Source of the DNA: Nelumbo lutea | Lineage: Eukaryota > Streptophyta > Magnoliopsida > Proteales > Nelumbonaceae | Length of the DNA stretch: 64,000 bases | Direction: 5' to 3' | NCBI GenBank assembly: GCA_022828595.1 | Contig: JAKGHH010000002.1 | Location: 78,898,383 to 78,962,382 of the forward strand | Shown: positions 23,269 through 34,113 of the stretch, one piece after another | Layout of the letters: every line of letters begins with the position of its first letter | Numbering within the stretch: the stretch's first letter is position 1 | Notes under the pieces: generated by a model | Database searches by the model: none | The model's input: the letters and a program-made list of their open reading frames with translations, nothing else | What the model was told of the DNA's origin: nothing | Translations under genes and position numbers: made by a program

Positions 23269-23952
23269 TGATGATGCATGATCTGTTCACTCCCTTGTGT
23301 TAGTGACTGGGCCCGAACTAGGTTATGATCTGGCAGTGCCGAGTTGTACTACCGAGCTAGAATTAGTACGCCTGAGCTGGAAGAGCTATGAAGAAAGAAA
23401 GATTATAGTGCCTGGGTAGGTTTTACCTAGGAGAACACTCCGATGCTTAAGTCAGAATAGGGGTTTTTGTGAGAATATTTAAGAGAGTTCAAGAGCTTTT
23501 GTGCGCATACCTCTTAGGATGAGAGTTCAAGAGCTTTTGTGCGCATACCTCTTAGGATGGATTTGGAGTCTTTTTATAGCTGTCTAAGGTTTAGGTGCCA
23601 TCAGGCAACGTCTTTGAGTCTTCTACGGAGTTGTTTTCGTAGTTTGAGGCATGCTGGAGTGTCAGTTGCTAGATTCGCACAACAGTTACAGGTCACCCGC
23701 GGGTCTTATGGCGTACGGTTCAGTGAGTTGTTCCTATGGTTGTGGTAATGGTACTCGTGTGGGTGCGGCGCGCAGAACAGTTTTAGATGAGCTTGAGTCA
23801 TTGGCGGGCCGAACTCGGTCCAACTTGTCCGCACACCTGATATTGGTTGCCATGTATTGACTTGTCAAGCTATCTTGCTGACTTGGATGTTGTGTCATCA
23901 ATAGTGTCCACGTGTCGGTAGTTGTGTGGGGTGACCAAAATGCCCCTCATCA
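23269..23952 (-). repeat. Gypsy element 1, 3' LTR (left)
   Basis: Same-orientation copy of 32859-33470. It is longer partly because about 37 bp (gttcaagagcttttgtgcgc through cttaggatg) is tandemly duplicated at about 23487-23560, and because it has extra bases around 23370-23385. Confidence 0.9.
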
Positions 23953-24207
23953 ATTGTCCCCCACTCTCGAGCCGATGCTCAATGGGTGAAGAGAGTAGGA
24001 ACTTTTGAGGCATTTTGGGTTTGCTCGCCTTTGTTGATGGTTCAACTCACCTTTGGTGGCGGTTCTGTTCGAGCCGCTTCTTCTAGAATCTTTTGGAGTA
24101 GGTAGTTTCACATGCACAGCATCCGTGGCGGTAATTTGAATTAAAATGTGCACCTAAATTCAAACTGAACGTGCATGTTGGGTTTTAAGTTTCAGAATTG
24201 GCGCACT

Positions 24208-25795
24208 TGAAGGGATAGGATATCCATCACATGGACGCCCAAAGATTGCGGAATAAGGGGGCGAATTTCAAGAACTTTTTCTCTCCCTTCAACTGGGAAT
24301 CGCATTCCCTATTTAGAAAATCACATTTTCAAGGACCATTCTTGAACCATAAACTGAACCAGATCTGAACCAAAAGGAGTAGGGAAGGATTATACCTAAT
24401 ACGAAGAAGCAGTATCTCCCAACGGAGGTGTTCACGCCCAAGGAAGGATCCAAAATCTGCTCCCACTGAAGATGGCGCATTGTAGGGTGGAGCAGAATCA
24501 GCAGTGTTCTTCCAAAAGAACTTGACCATTCGCAAGAATCAACTAGATGGCTTGTGAATACAACTCCCACCAATCTTTTCTCCAAAAGATTGGTATCAAG
24601 ATCAAATCTTGATTTCTCCCAAGAACTGGAGATCGAACTACTGGAGGCAGCAGTTGTAGGAAGGAGGCGGCAAGAGAGTATTTGTAGGGTGCAGAATTCT
24701 CTCTTCTAATAATCTCAGCTCTGAAGACAAGGATCTCTAGATTGCATTGCATGTCTAAAGGCTGCCTCTCCCTCATCCTTTTATAATCTCAAAGGGATCA
24801 GTTCCTAATCCCATTAGGAGTTGCTAACCCAAATCATATTTGGATTAGAAGTCCCTTTAAGTGATAAGGGATAACCCTTATCTTATCTGTGGATTAGATC
24901 AACCATCTCCTAATCTTAATTAGGAGGTTTACAGATCTAAATCTTATTTAGATTTTGGACTCTCTAAGTGGATAGGGTCTGGGCCCAATCCCATCAGCTG
25001 ATCCATCTCAGAATTCGCCCCTTAAGTGACTAATCAAATTAGCCCAGTTCGAAATGGGCTTAAGGCTCATTTAAGGTTATGTATTCATTTAGCCTTCCAA
25101 ACTGCTGCCCAGTTGGGCTTCCTTGTATGGCGTGGGACCCAAACATTGATCTACACATTAGCCACATGGGTTCGGCCCAGCCTTTGTTACAAGGCCTGGC
25201 CATATACACTGTTATGGACAGTGCACCCCCTAAACCCCATTAGATGGGCTCTATGGGCCCAACACTTACCCTAAGTGGTCCCTAGGCCAAGCCACCTTGT
25301 AACACCTAGGGACTGTGGGCAGATGCAAGATTAGCCCATCAGGTGTTATCCTCAATGGTCTTACACTTAACCTCTCAGCCCGTAATGATCATACACTACC
25401 CAACAAGAGAGGACCTCTCCCTCGGCTGCAAGGAACAATGTTGCACTCTCTCTTGTATGGATCCTGGGAATTAAAACCTTTTGCAAATCAAAAACCATAA
25501 TATATATACTTTTATATCTCATATAAAATATATTTTGCAAAACAAATCTCAACAATTGAAATCGGCTGCCGACAGTCTTGGTTTCCATTAGTGAGAGTGC
25601 ATCCCCGATCATTACCTTTGTCCGACAAAGGGGCTAATCCTGTCACTATGATCACCCACTCAGATGAATTCTTAGACTGTCCCAACATACCCAGGTTTTG
25701 ACCCCCGCTAAGGATCTCACTGATTGGTATATCAAAGACAGCCCAATTCGACACCTAGTGCAATATCATAATCAAGTCTAGGGGTCGGGTGTAAC
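24208..25795 (-). mobile_element. Copia LTR copy A, truncated
   Basis: Same family and orientation as the copia 3' LTR at 38833. Its minus-strand 3' end (tgaagggataggatatcc on +) is at 24208; its 5' part, about 330 bp by comparison with 38833-40731, is missing after ggtgtaac at 25795. It lies between the integrase trace and the 3' region of gypsy 1, so both the LTR start and the rest of the integrase have been deleted. Confidence 0.8.
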
Positions 25796-28215
25796 TTTTC
25801 AAGGGTTCGCTAGAAGAAGTTCTGGACATTGCGAGTTGTTATTGTGACTAGGGGTTCGACTTCTACCCACTTGGTGAAGTAATTTACTACCACCACCAGG
25901 AATTTTTCCTATCCTTTAGCTGGTGGGAAGGGACCCAGCAAGTCTATGCCCCATTGTGCAAATGGCCACAGGCTAGTTAAGTATCTTAGGTCGGTGGTGG
26001 GCCAATGTTGGATATTTGCATGTCGTTAACACTTGTCGCATCGCCGGGGCCAGTTTGGTTGCATTTGTTTGCATGGTGGGCCAGTAATATCCTTATCGTA
26101 AAGCCTTCTATGCGAGGGCCCTGCCCCCCATGTGTCCTCCGCAGAGACCTTCATGGATTTTGTGCAGGATTTGTTCCACTTCAGCTCGCTGTAGGCACCA
26201 CAAATATGGTAGTGTAAAGGATCTCCTATAGAGCAACTTGCCTACTATCACGTAGAGGGCTTCCTGTCGTTCTATTCACCAGGCTGCATTTCCCTCTGTC
26301 AGTAGTGTTCCGTGTTTTAGGTAGTTGTAGATTGGGTCGATCCAACTCGACTATGCGTTAGTTATATTGGCAACCTCCTCACCCCCTTTTTCTATCGAGG
26401 GGCGAGGTAGTTCCTCTATGTAGACAGTTCACTATGTCGAGTCAATCGTGCTCGCAAGTCTAGAAAGGGCATTGGCCTCTATGTTTTTCGATCTTGAAAT
26501 TTGTTGGAAGTACCAACAGTCAAAACTAGGACGGAGTTCTCTTACTTTGGCCAGGTAGGCTGCCATGGAGGGTTCTCGGGCTTCATAGTTTCCATTTACC
26601 TGGTTCACAATGAGCTGCGAGCCATTGCAGACTACTAGGTGTTTAGCTACTACCTCCTTTGCTAGCGCCAAGCCAGCCAACAGTGCCTCCTATTCGGCCC
26701 GATTATTTGAAGCTCGGAGTTAGAACTGGAGCGCATACTCCAACTTTACATTGTTAGGTCCGTAGAGCATTAACCCGACTCCACTTCCACCCTAGAGACA
26801 AGCCATCCACATGAAGTATGTAGGGCTCCTCATCCCAGCTTGCTATCTCGTGACCTGGAGGAGGTGTTGCGCTGGATGAAGTTTTTACGTCTAGCTTTGT
26901 CGGTTCAGGGGATGGCAAGCTAAAGGTATACTCGACAATGAAGTCTACCCGGACCTTTGCATTTATTGTTGTGCGCGGCTCATACCGGATATCATATTCA
27001 TTGAGCTCGATTGCCCATTTGGTAAGTCTTCCTGAGACCTTAGGTTTCTGGAGAACTTGCTTCAGAGGTCAATCGATCAGTACTATAATGGTGTGGGCCT
27101 GAAAATAGGGCCTTAGCTTTCGGGTAGCTAGCACCAATGCAAAGGCGAGCTTCTCTATGTTGGGGCACCTTGTCTCGGCAGCGTGGAGAACTTTGTTTAC
27201 ATAGTAAATCGGTCATTATATTTTACCTATTTCTCTTATTAGGACTGAGCAAACTACCTCGTCACTCGCAGAGAGGTAAAGTTTGAGGTCGTCCCCAATC
27301 TAAGGCTTGGTCAGCAGGGGCGGCAAGCTAATGTACTATTTCAACTCATTGAAGGCGAGCTAGCACTCTTCAGTCCATTCGATGGCTTGACTTCTCTTTA
27401 TAGCCTTGAAGAAGGGCAGGCACTTCCCAACCGATTTAGACATAAATCGGTCCAAAGCTACTACCCATCCGATTAGTCTTTGGGTTTCCTTAACTAAGCC
27501 AGGTGGTTTCATGTCTAGGATAGCCTGGATCTTCTCGGGATTGGCCTCTATGCCATGCTGGCTAACAATGTAACCCAGGAACTTAGCTGAGGTCACACTG
27601 AAAGCACACTTGCTTGGGTTTAATTTTAAATTGTGCTTTCTCAAAACATTGAACACAAGGTTTAAATTGGAAATCAAATTCTTTGAAAAAAGTGCCTCTA
27701 CAACCATGTCGTCTACGTAACATTCTACTTTATCACCAATTAAATTGGAAAAAAATAGAATAGACTAGACACTGGAAGGTCACCCCAACATTTTTTTAAC
27801 CAAAAGGCATGACCTTGTAGCAGTATAGGCTTGTTTTAGTAATAAAAGCGGTATTCTCTTTGTCTTCTGGATCCATTAGGATCTGGTTGCCTGAGTAGGC
27901 ATCCATGAAGCTGAGTAGCTCGAATCCCGAGGTTGCATCCACTAGGCGATCTATGCTAGGTAGGGGAAAGATGTCTTTTGGACAAGCTCGGTTCAGATCT
28001 ATAAAGTCTATGCACATTTGCCACTTATCGTTCGCCTTCTTTACCAGAATTAGATTTGCTATCCAGCTCGGGTATTGGACTTCTTTCATGAAGTCAGCTG
28101 CTAGCAACTTTCCCACTTCCTTGTCCACTATGTGCCACCCTTCTGGGGTGAGGTTTCTCTTCCTCTGTCGGACGGGTCTAATTGTAGGGTCAACTTTGAG
28201 ATTATGAGTTATCAA
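25796..28215 (-). pseudogene. Gypsy 1 pol: RT, RNase H, integrase N-terminal part
   Basis: Minus strand, right to left. RT starts LITHNLKVDPTIRPVRQ, with WQMCIDFIDLNRACPKD, LLSFMDAYSG and CYKVMPFG followed by a stop. After a shift in a T-run comes the catalytic box YVDDMVVEA near 27700, then KFLGYIVSQHGIEANPEKI. RNase H: YLSASDEVVCSVL and RPYFQAHTIIVL, then the plant-type second RNase H (SQLIVNQVNGNYEAREPSM, NIEANALSRLAST) at 26432-26680. That second RNase H is typical of the Tat lineage. Integrase: WGIDLLGPFPPAKG and NYFTKWVEVEPLVTI near 25960-25840, then truncated by the copia LTR. Many stops; not functional. Confidence 0.85.
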
Positions 28216-30487
28216 TGTTAGACAATTTTGTATGCCCTTAGCTTCAATCAGAATGATGTACTTTATGAGTTTATTATAAATGAATAAAAGTGCATTTTGA
28301 TTCATGTTCCCTTGGTATGTTTCTGTGTAATAACCTTAAACTGGACACTTAATGAGACTCATGTTAGTTTAGAATATTCACAACTAGTGGGTCGGTCTGG
28401 GGAGACCTATCCTGACAAGGCTGACACTGTGGTGCCACCAAGTCGGTTGGGGTGGCCTGTCTCACCTGCCAGGGTGAGACCCTAGGCACATATAGTGTAG
28501 GATTGTCTCCACATATCACCTTGCATTAAAATTCCCAATGAACACAAGTGTAGAAGTGATGCGAGGAGGCCAACTGGAATCCAGGAAGTGTTATGTAGCA
28601 TCTCTAAAGGCCAAGGCAAAATTGCTGCCGATATCGATCTGGAGCCACCACTAGAAAATACAAAAGAAAGAGCTCGCCCAACTGAAGAAATTATTGCGAT
28701 ACCAATCTCTAGAATATAGCCTAAAAAAATGCTCCAAATCGGAGCTCGCCTGGTGGAACCCCTGCGATCTGAATTGGTAAGCTTCTTGCTAAATAACTTT
28801 GATATTTTTGCCTGGTCAACAACTGAAATGCCTAGCATAGACCCTAGTTTGATTGAAGGGATAGGATATCCATCACATGGATGCCCAAATCTTGCGGAAT
28901 GGACTGGCGAATTTCAAAAATTTCTCCCATCTTTGCAAGAAATCGAATTCCTTATTTTAGAAAAACATATTTTTCAAGGATCAATCTTGAACCATTAACC
29001 AAACCAGATCTAAACCAAAAGAAGTAGGAGGGAGGATGTGCCTGATACGGAGAAATAATATCTCTCAATGGAGGTGTTCACGCCCAAGGATCCAAAGACT
29101 GCTCTCACTGAAGATGGCGTAGTGTAGGATGGAGCAAAATCAACAATGTTTTTCAAAAGAACTTGACCCTTCGCAAGAATCAATTGGATGGCTTGTGAGT
29201 ACAACTTGAATCAATCTTTTCCCAAAAGATTGATATCAAGATCAGATCTTGATTTCTCCCAAGAACTGGAGATCGAACTGGAGATAATGGGGGCGGTAGG
29301 AAGGAGGTAGCAAGAGAGATTTCGTAGGGTGCATAATTCTCTCTTCTTGTGATTTCAACTCTGAAGACAAGAGTTTTTGGGTTGCATATCAAAAGGCTGC
29401 CGCTCCCTCCTCCTTTTATAGATTTAAAGGGATCAGCTCCTAATCCTATTAGGAGCTGCTGATCCAAATTATATTTGGATTAGAAGTCCCTTTAAGTGAT
29501 AAAGAAGAACCCTTATCTTATCTGCAGATCAGATCAATCATCTCCTAATCTAATTAGGAGGTTTCCAGATCTAAATCTCATTTAGATCTTGGACTCTCTT
29601 AGTAGATAGGGTCTAGGCTCAATCCTATGAGCTGATCCACCTCAGAATTCACCCATTTTAATTGACTGATCAAATCAGCCCAGTTTGAAATGTGCTTAAG
29701 GCCCAATTAAGGTTATGTACTCACTTAGTCTTCCAAACTGCTGCCCAGTTGGGTTTCCTTGTATGGCGTGAGACCCAAACATTAATCTACACATCAGCCA
29801 CATGGATTCAAACTAGCCTTTGTTACAAGGCCTGGCCGAATACACTGTTATGGACAATGCACCCCCTGAAACCCATCTTATGGGCTCTATGGGCCCAACA
29901 ATTAACCTAAGTGGTCCCTGGGCCAAACCACCTTGTAACACCCAGGGACTGTGGACAGATGCAAGATTAGCCCATCAGATATTATCCTTAATGGTCTTAC
30001 ACTTAACCTCTCAGCCCATAATGATCATACACTGCCTGACAAGAGAGGACATCTCCCTCGGTTGCAAGGAACAATGTTGCACTATCTCTTGTATGGATCC
30101 CGGGAATTAGAACCTTTTGCAAATCATTTCAAAACCATAGCATATATATATATATATATTTGCAAAACAAAATCTCAACAGTTGAAATCGGCTGCCGGCA
30201 GTCTTGGTTTCCATCAGAGAGAGTGCATCCCCGATCATTACCTTTGTCCGACAAAGGGGCTGATCCTGTCACTATGATCACCCACTTAGATGAATTCTCA
30301 GAGTGTCCCAATATACCTAGGTTTTGGCCCCACTAAGGATCCCATTGATTGGTATATCAAAGACAACCCAATCCGACACCTAGTGCAGTATCATAATCGA
30401 GTCTAGGGGTCGGGTGTAAATTTCCAGTTTTGCCCATCAATCTCCAAGGTCCAGGGCAATACTGGAAATCTGGTCCAGTTCAATTGG
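28211..30487. mobile_element. Copia solo LTR copy B, split by a ~2-kb inversion
   Basis: Part 1 (28216-28500) is the LTR start in + orientation (TGTTAGACAATTTTG...). Part 2 (28854-30487) is the rest of the LTR but in minus orientation. The pieces join into one full-length LTR (about 1.9 kb) if 28501-30487 is turned round: the last words of part 1 (cacatatagtgtagg) and the complemented end of part 2 (ccaattgaactggacc) match neighbouring words of the intact LTR at 38833-40731. The target duplication is ATCAA at 28211-28215 and its complement TTGAT at 28849-28853, again in the expected place only after the turn. Confidence 0.88.
28501..28853 (+). pseudogene. Gypsy 1 protease-RT spacer, inverted relative to the element
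   Basis: On the + strand the reading is gypsy-like although the element is on the minus strand: ttgtctccacatatcacctt gives VSTYHLALKFP in one frame, followed by CYVASLKA, then (other frame) IGARLVEPLRSELVSFLLNN and FDIFAWSTTEMPSIDPSLI. These are the residues normally found between the protease (LGRP...) and the start of RT (HNLKVDP). Restored to minus orientation it abuts the RT start at 28210 as ...IDPSLITHNLKVDP. About eight residues that usually follow LGRP are missing at the breakpoint. Confidence 0.85.
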
Positions 30488-31000
30488 TCGTCCTAAGATC
30501 GCATTATACGGCGACAAGATGGAAACCACCAGAAAATCATGTTCAAAGCGCACTGTGCGTGGTGGCGAACCTGCCTCAACTAGCACTCTTACCTTGCCAA
30601 TCGGGTAAACTACGTGACCACTAAATCCCACTAGCGATATATCAATGGCCTATAGGTCGGCTTTGCTAAGCTCCACCCTCTTGAAGGCTTCTGCAAACAA
30701 AATATCTGTCGAGCTGCCAGAGTCCACTAAAATCCTCTTCACTTTGAAGTCATTTATCAATAGCTTTACGACCAGGGCATTGTCGTGTGGGTATACCCAC
30801 TAGATCCCATGCATATCATCCTTTGTAAAATAAATTACCTCATCCTTCCATGGGCATTTGGACGGATGACAATCTTCTTGCTCCAGCTCCCTAACCGCAT
30901 TTCTTCCTGCTGATGAGGTGCACCCAACAACTATAGATCCTTCTATAATTACATTAATAGTCCCTCAGACCGGTCGTTCCTGGGTGAGCTACTGGTTGTG
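30488..31000 (-). pseudogene. Gypsy 1 aspartic protease
   Basis: Minus strand: ILVDSGSSTDILFAEAFKRV (active-site DSGSS) near 30735, VGFSGHVVYPIGKVRV and SPYNAILGR at 30631-30487, where the frame runs into the inverted copia LTR. The DSG active site and YNAILGRP motif are standard for Ty3/gypsy proteases. Confidence 0.8.
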
Positions 31001-32845
31001 GGGAGCTGGGTCCTGCTGTCTACTAGTCTGAGGTGCTTGTCCACTGGTGTCTTCTTCAGGTCATTGTTCATCTTTGATGAAGTGCCTCAGGTAGCCCCTC
31101 TTTATAAGATCTTCGATTTCATTCTTCAAATTCCATCAATTTCTGTGTCATGCCCTACATCTTTGTGAAAATGGCAGCACTTGTTTGAGTTTCAAGTGGT
31201 GGGGTCTCCCCTCATCTTAGGTGGCCACTTCATGTAGTTGTTGGACTTGATTTGCATCAGAATTTCTTTCCTCTTGGTGTTCAGTGGTGTGAATGTTCTA
31301 GTATATGCTAGAGGCGTGGCAGATCGCCTGCTCGATCTCTTAGCTGGCGATTTGCTTCTTCGGCACGGCGAGCTGCTGCACCTACTTCTTGGTGACTTGC
31401 TCCTCCGCTTGGTTCTTCTTGTACTTGCCTCTTCTTCAGTTTGCTTCCTCTTTCTGTTCTGGTCAAACTCTGATCCCACTGCCTCCTCTGCTTTGATGAA
31501 TCAATGGGCACATCCAGAAATGCCTCCATGGTAGCTGGTGGGTATAGATCAAGTTCCCATTCAGCTTGTAATGTTTCACTCCTTTCTTTGCTGCTATAAG
31601 CTGTACAGTGGGATCCAGGTCCAAAATCTATAATCGCTCCATGTTGAACCTCCTGATATATTCCCTGAGTGTTTCGTTTGATTTCTATACGACATTGAAC
31701 AAGCAAGTTGCTAATTTAGAGTGTCTCTTACTAGTAGCGAATGGCGAACTGGTCCCAATTTTTTTTGGAGCCAAGAGTCAAACTAGAGTAGCAGAGCCAG
31801 GCCTCTTCTTTCAGTGTTATGGGGAATGCTATACACATGTTGGCATCGTTTGCTCCATGGAGGAGCATGAGGGCTTGGAAGTTGTTCACATGCTCAACTG
31901 GGTCTGTCTTACTCATGTAGAACTTCAAGTTCGGAGCCCACAAGATCTTTAGATGCGAGGCTTTTTGGATTTCAGGGGCCAGTGGGATCTCGCGTGTTAG
32001 GCAAGGTGGTTTTTAAAGAGAAATTATTCTGCTGGTTGCAATGTTGTTTTCCCTGTATTGAGCCTTGCTACTTGCGCGGGCGAGCTGAACCTTTCTTCCA
32101 ACGTGGTGTGTGCGCTTCTTGTGCTTTTTCTTGGTGCATTCGATACAACTGGTGACATCAGTCCCAACTGGAACCTCATCTCAGCTCTTTGCTGGGACCT
32201 AGTCATTTTGAGCTGAAACATCGGCATGATCCTGGTCATCAACCCTGTCAGGGACATGAACCTGTCTACGTACCCATGGGCGAGGTGGGCCTTCGCAGTT
32301 TGAGTCGTTTGTTCTGAGGCTGTTGTTGCTGGTTGTTCCTGGGTGCTTTCTGATTGTTGTGTGGTATTTTTTGATCATTGGCCGACACTCGCTAGCTATA
32401 AGTGGTTGCTGCTAACTGTCGCACGATACATGTTGACCATCCTGCGGTATTTTCTGGCTATTCTGTGACACTTGAGGAATTGGTACTTGAGGGTGTTGTT
32501 GTTGCTAATATTGCTATTGTTGGTACTATAGTCCATAAGTGGAGGCAAACTTGTTCTCCCAGGACCTAAGTTGCTCAGTCATGGTCTGCACACATCTTAC
32601 TAAGTTGTTGAATTGCTGTACATCGACTGTCGTGGGGGCTGCTATAGGGTCAATAGGCGGGGGCGGTGCATTCATGTTGCCTTGAGCTTTAATTGGGGCC
32701 AAAGGGACATCAATTTGGCCCATCATGATAGTGGGAATCTGGCCTTTGATGTTGTTATTAGTAGAAGGGTTGTTCGAAGATTCCGTTAAGGAAATTTTGA
32801 GAAAGACGAAAAGAAAGAAACACAAGCTTTTTGTTGTGTTCCCAC
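31001..32845 (-). pseudogene. Gypsy 1 gag
   Basis: Traces in order on the minus strand: an N-terminal stretch at 32825-32526, a basic stretch at 32257-32024 and the capsid domain (SKTDPVEHVNNFQALMLLHG, MCIAFPITLKEEAWLCYSSL) at 31943-31731. Then comes an Arg/Ser-rich basic stretch (RRTKRRSKSPRSRCSSSPCR) at 31479-31192, with CRFHKDVGHDTE just before the protease. Interrupted by stops and shifts. Confidence 0.75.
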
Positions 32846-32858
32846 AGACGACGCCAAT
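32841..32858 (-). other. Primer-binding site of gypsy 1
   Basis: TGGCGTCGTCTGTGGG on the minus strand, two bases after the end of the 5' LTR. It resembles the TGGCGCCGTCTGTGGG site of other plant gypsy elements. Confidence 0.75.
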
Positions 32859-33470
32859 TGATGATGCGCGATCTGCTTACTCCCTCGTGTCAGTGACCGG
32901 GCCCAAACTAGGTTCTAATCTGGCAGTGTCGAGTTGTACTACCAAGCTGGAAGAGCTATGAAGAAAGAAAGATTAGAGTGCCTGGGTAGGTTTTACCCAG
33001 GAGAACACTCTGATGCTTAAGTCAGAATAGGGGTTTCTTTGAGAACATGTGAGAGAGTTCAAGAGCTTTTCTGTGCATACCTCTTAGGATGGATTTGGAG
33101 TCTTTTTATGGTTGTCTAAGGTTCAGGTGCCACCAGGCAACGTCTTTGAGTCTTCTATAGAGCTGTTTCCGCAGTTTGAGGCGTGTTGGAGTGTTAGTTG
33201 CTAGATTTGCGTAGTGATTACAAATCACCCATGGGTCATGTGGGGTACGGTTCGACAAGCTGTTTCTATGGTCATATGGGCGTGGCTCACATAACAATTT
33301 TAGATGAGTTTGATTCATTGGTGGGCCGAGCTCGCTCCCAGCTCGACCACACACTTGACGTTGATTACCACATGTTGACTTGTCGAGCTATCTTGCTGAC
33401 TTGGATGTTGTGTCATCAATAGCGTCCACGTGTCAGTAGCTGTGCGGGGTAACCAAAATGCCCCTCATCA
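32859..33470 (-). repeat. Gypsy element 1, 5' LTR (right)
   Basis: Ends TGATGA...CATCA on the minus strand. It pairs with 23269-23952 and lacks the short tandem duplication present there. Confidence 0.9.
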
Positions 33471-33475
33471 CAAAG

Positions 33476-33903
33476 CTTGCACACTCTTAAAGTTTTTTTG
33501 TTTTTCACTCTTGTTTTTTCTCTTGGGAAGCTATCTTGATTTTTCTTTCTTTTCTTCCTTATTCTTCTTTCTATTTTCTTGTTTATTTTTCCATTTTTTC
33601 CAAGAACTTATATCACAGATTTAAAGGCTAAGCAATATGACCATCTGAATGAAATGTACCACTAAATTTCTTCAATTGGATAGATTTAGAGATGATTTCC
33701 AAGAGATTTTGAAGCATTCCCAAAGAGGAAATAGTTGTTTGAGGCTTGAAGACTGTTTTAAAATTTTTGTTAGTGTTGAGTGCATCGGGGAGTTGATTGG
33801 TTGGCACAACAAGTTAATTACTTAGCTATTAGAATTAAAAGCTTTCGACTAAGTTGGGTGTCAACTTCTTAGCTTAAGAAGTCAACTCCTAGACTTTTGT
33901 CAC
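33476..33903. other. Intergenic sequence continuing the locus left of 23264
   Basis: T-rich to about 33600, then unremarkable. With gypsy 1 removed, this joins directly to the sequence ending at 23263. No gene. Confidence 0.6.
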
Positions 33904-34113
33904 TAAGGTTGTGTTTGGTTGCAATGCAAATAAATTTGTATTGATGCAAAACTATGGCAGTGCAAATGATTTGAACGTAAATTCTGACCTATTTTTGTTT
34001 CAAACTTTAGCTTATTTTATTTGATTGCAATACAAATGAAGTAAATTAAGATATAAAGCAAAATAAAGTAAAATTCAAAACGAAATTAAACAAGAATTTG
34101 TATTTTTTTTCAT

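Larger units (their letters stand above)
23264..33475 (-). mobile_element. Ty3/gypsy element 1 (Tat-like), complete ends, decayed
   Basis: Two LTRs (23269-23952 and 32859-33470) start TGATGA and end CATCA on the minus strand. The 5-bp target duplication CAAAG is perfect at 23264-23268 and 33471-33475. Directly inside the right LTR the minus strand reads TGGCGTCGTCTGTGGGAAC, a typical gypsy primer-binding site. Directly inside the left LTR is the polypurine tract AGTGGGGGACAATT. Gag, protease, RT, RNase H and integrase traces follow in order, all with stops or shifts. Two copia LTRs sit inside. The LTRs differ from each other by roughly one base in ten by eye, so the insertion is old. Confidence 0.92.

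Noticed and set aside
28729..28998. Separate + strand retrotransposon in 28501-28853
   Set aside because: Its sequence supplies exactly the missing protease-RT spacer of gypsy 1; an inverted segment explains it better than a second element.
24185..30400. Short recurring minus ORFs (for example 24313-24585 and 29010-29204, or 25367-25612 and 30129-30311) as a conserved gene family
   Set aside because: They recur because they are the same stretch of the copia LTR in copies A and B; the LTR is non-coding.
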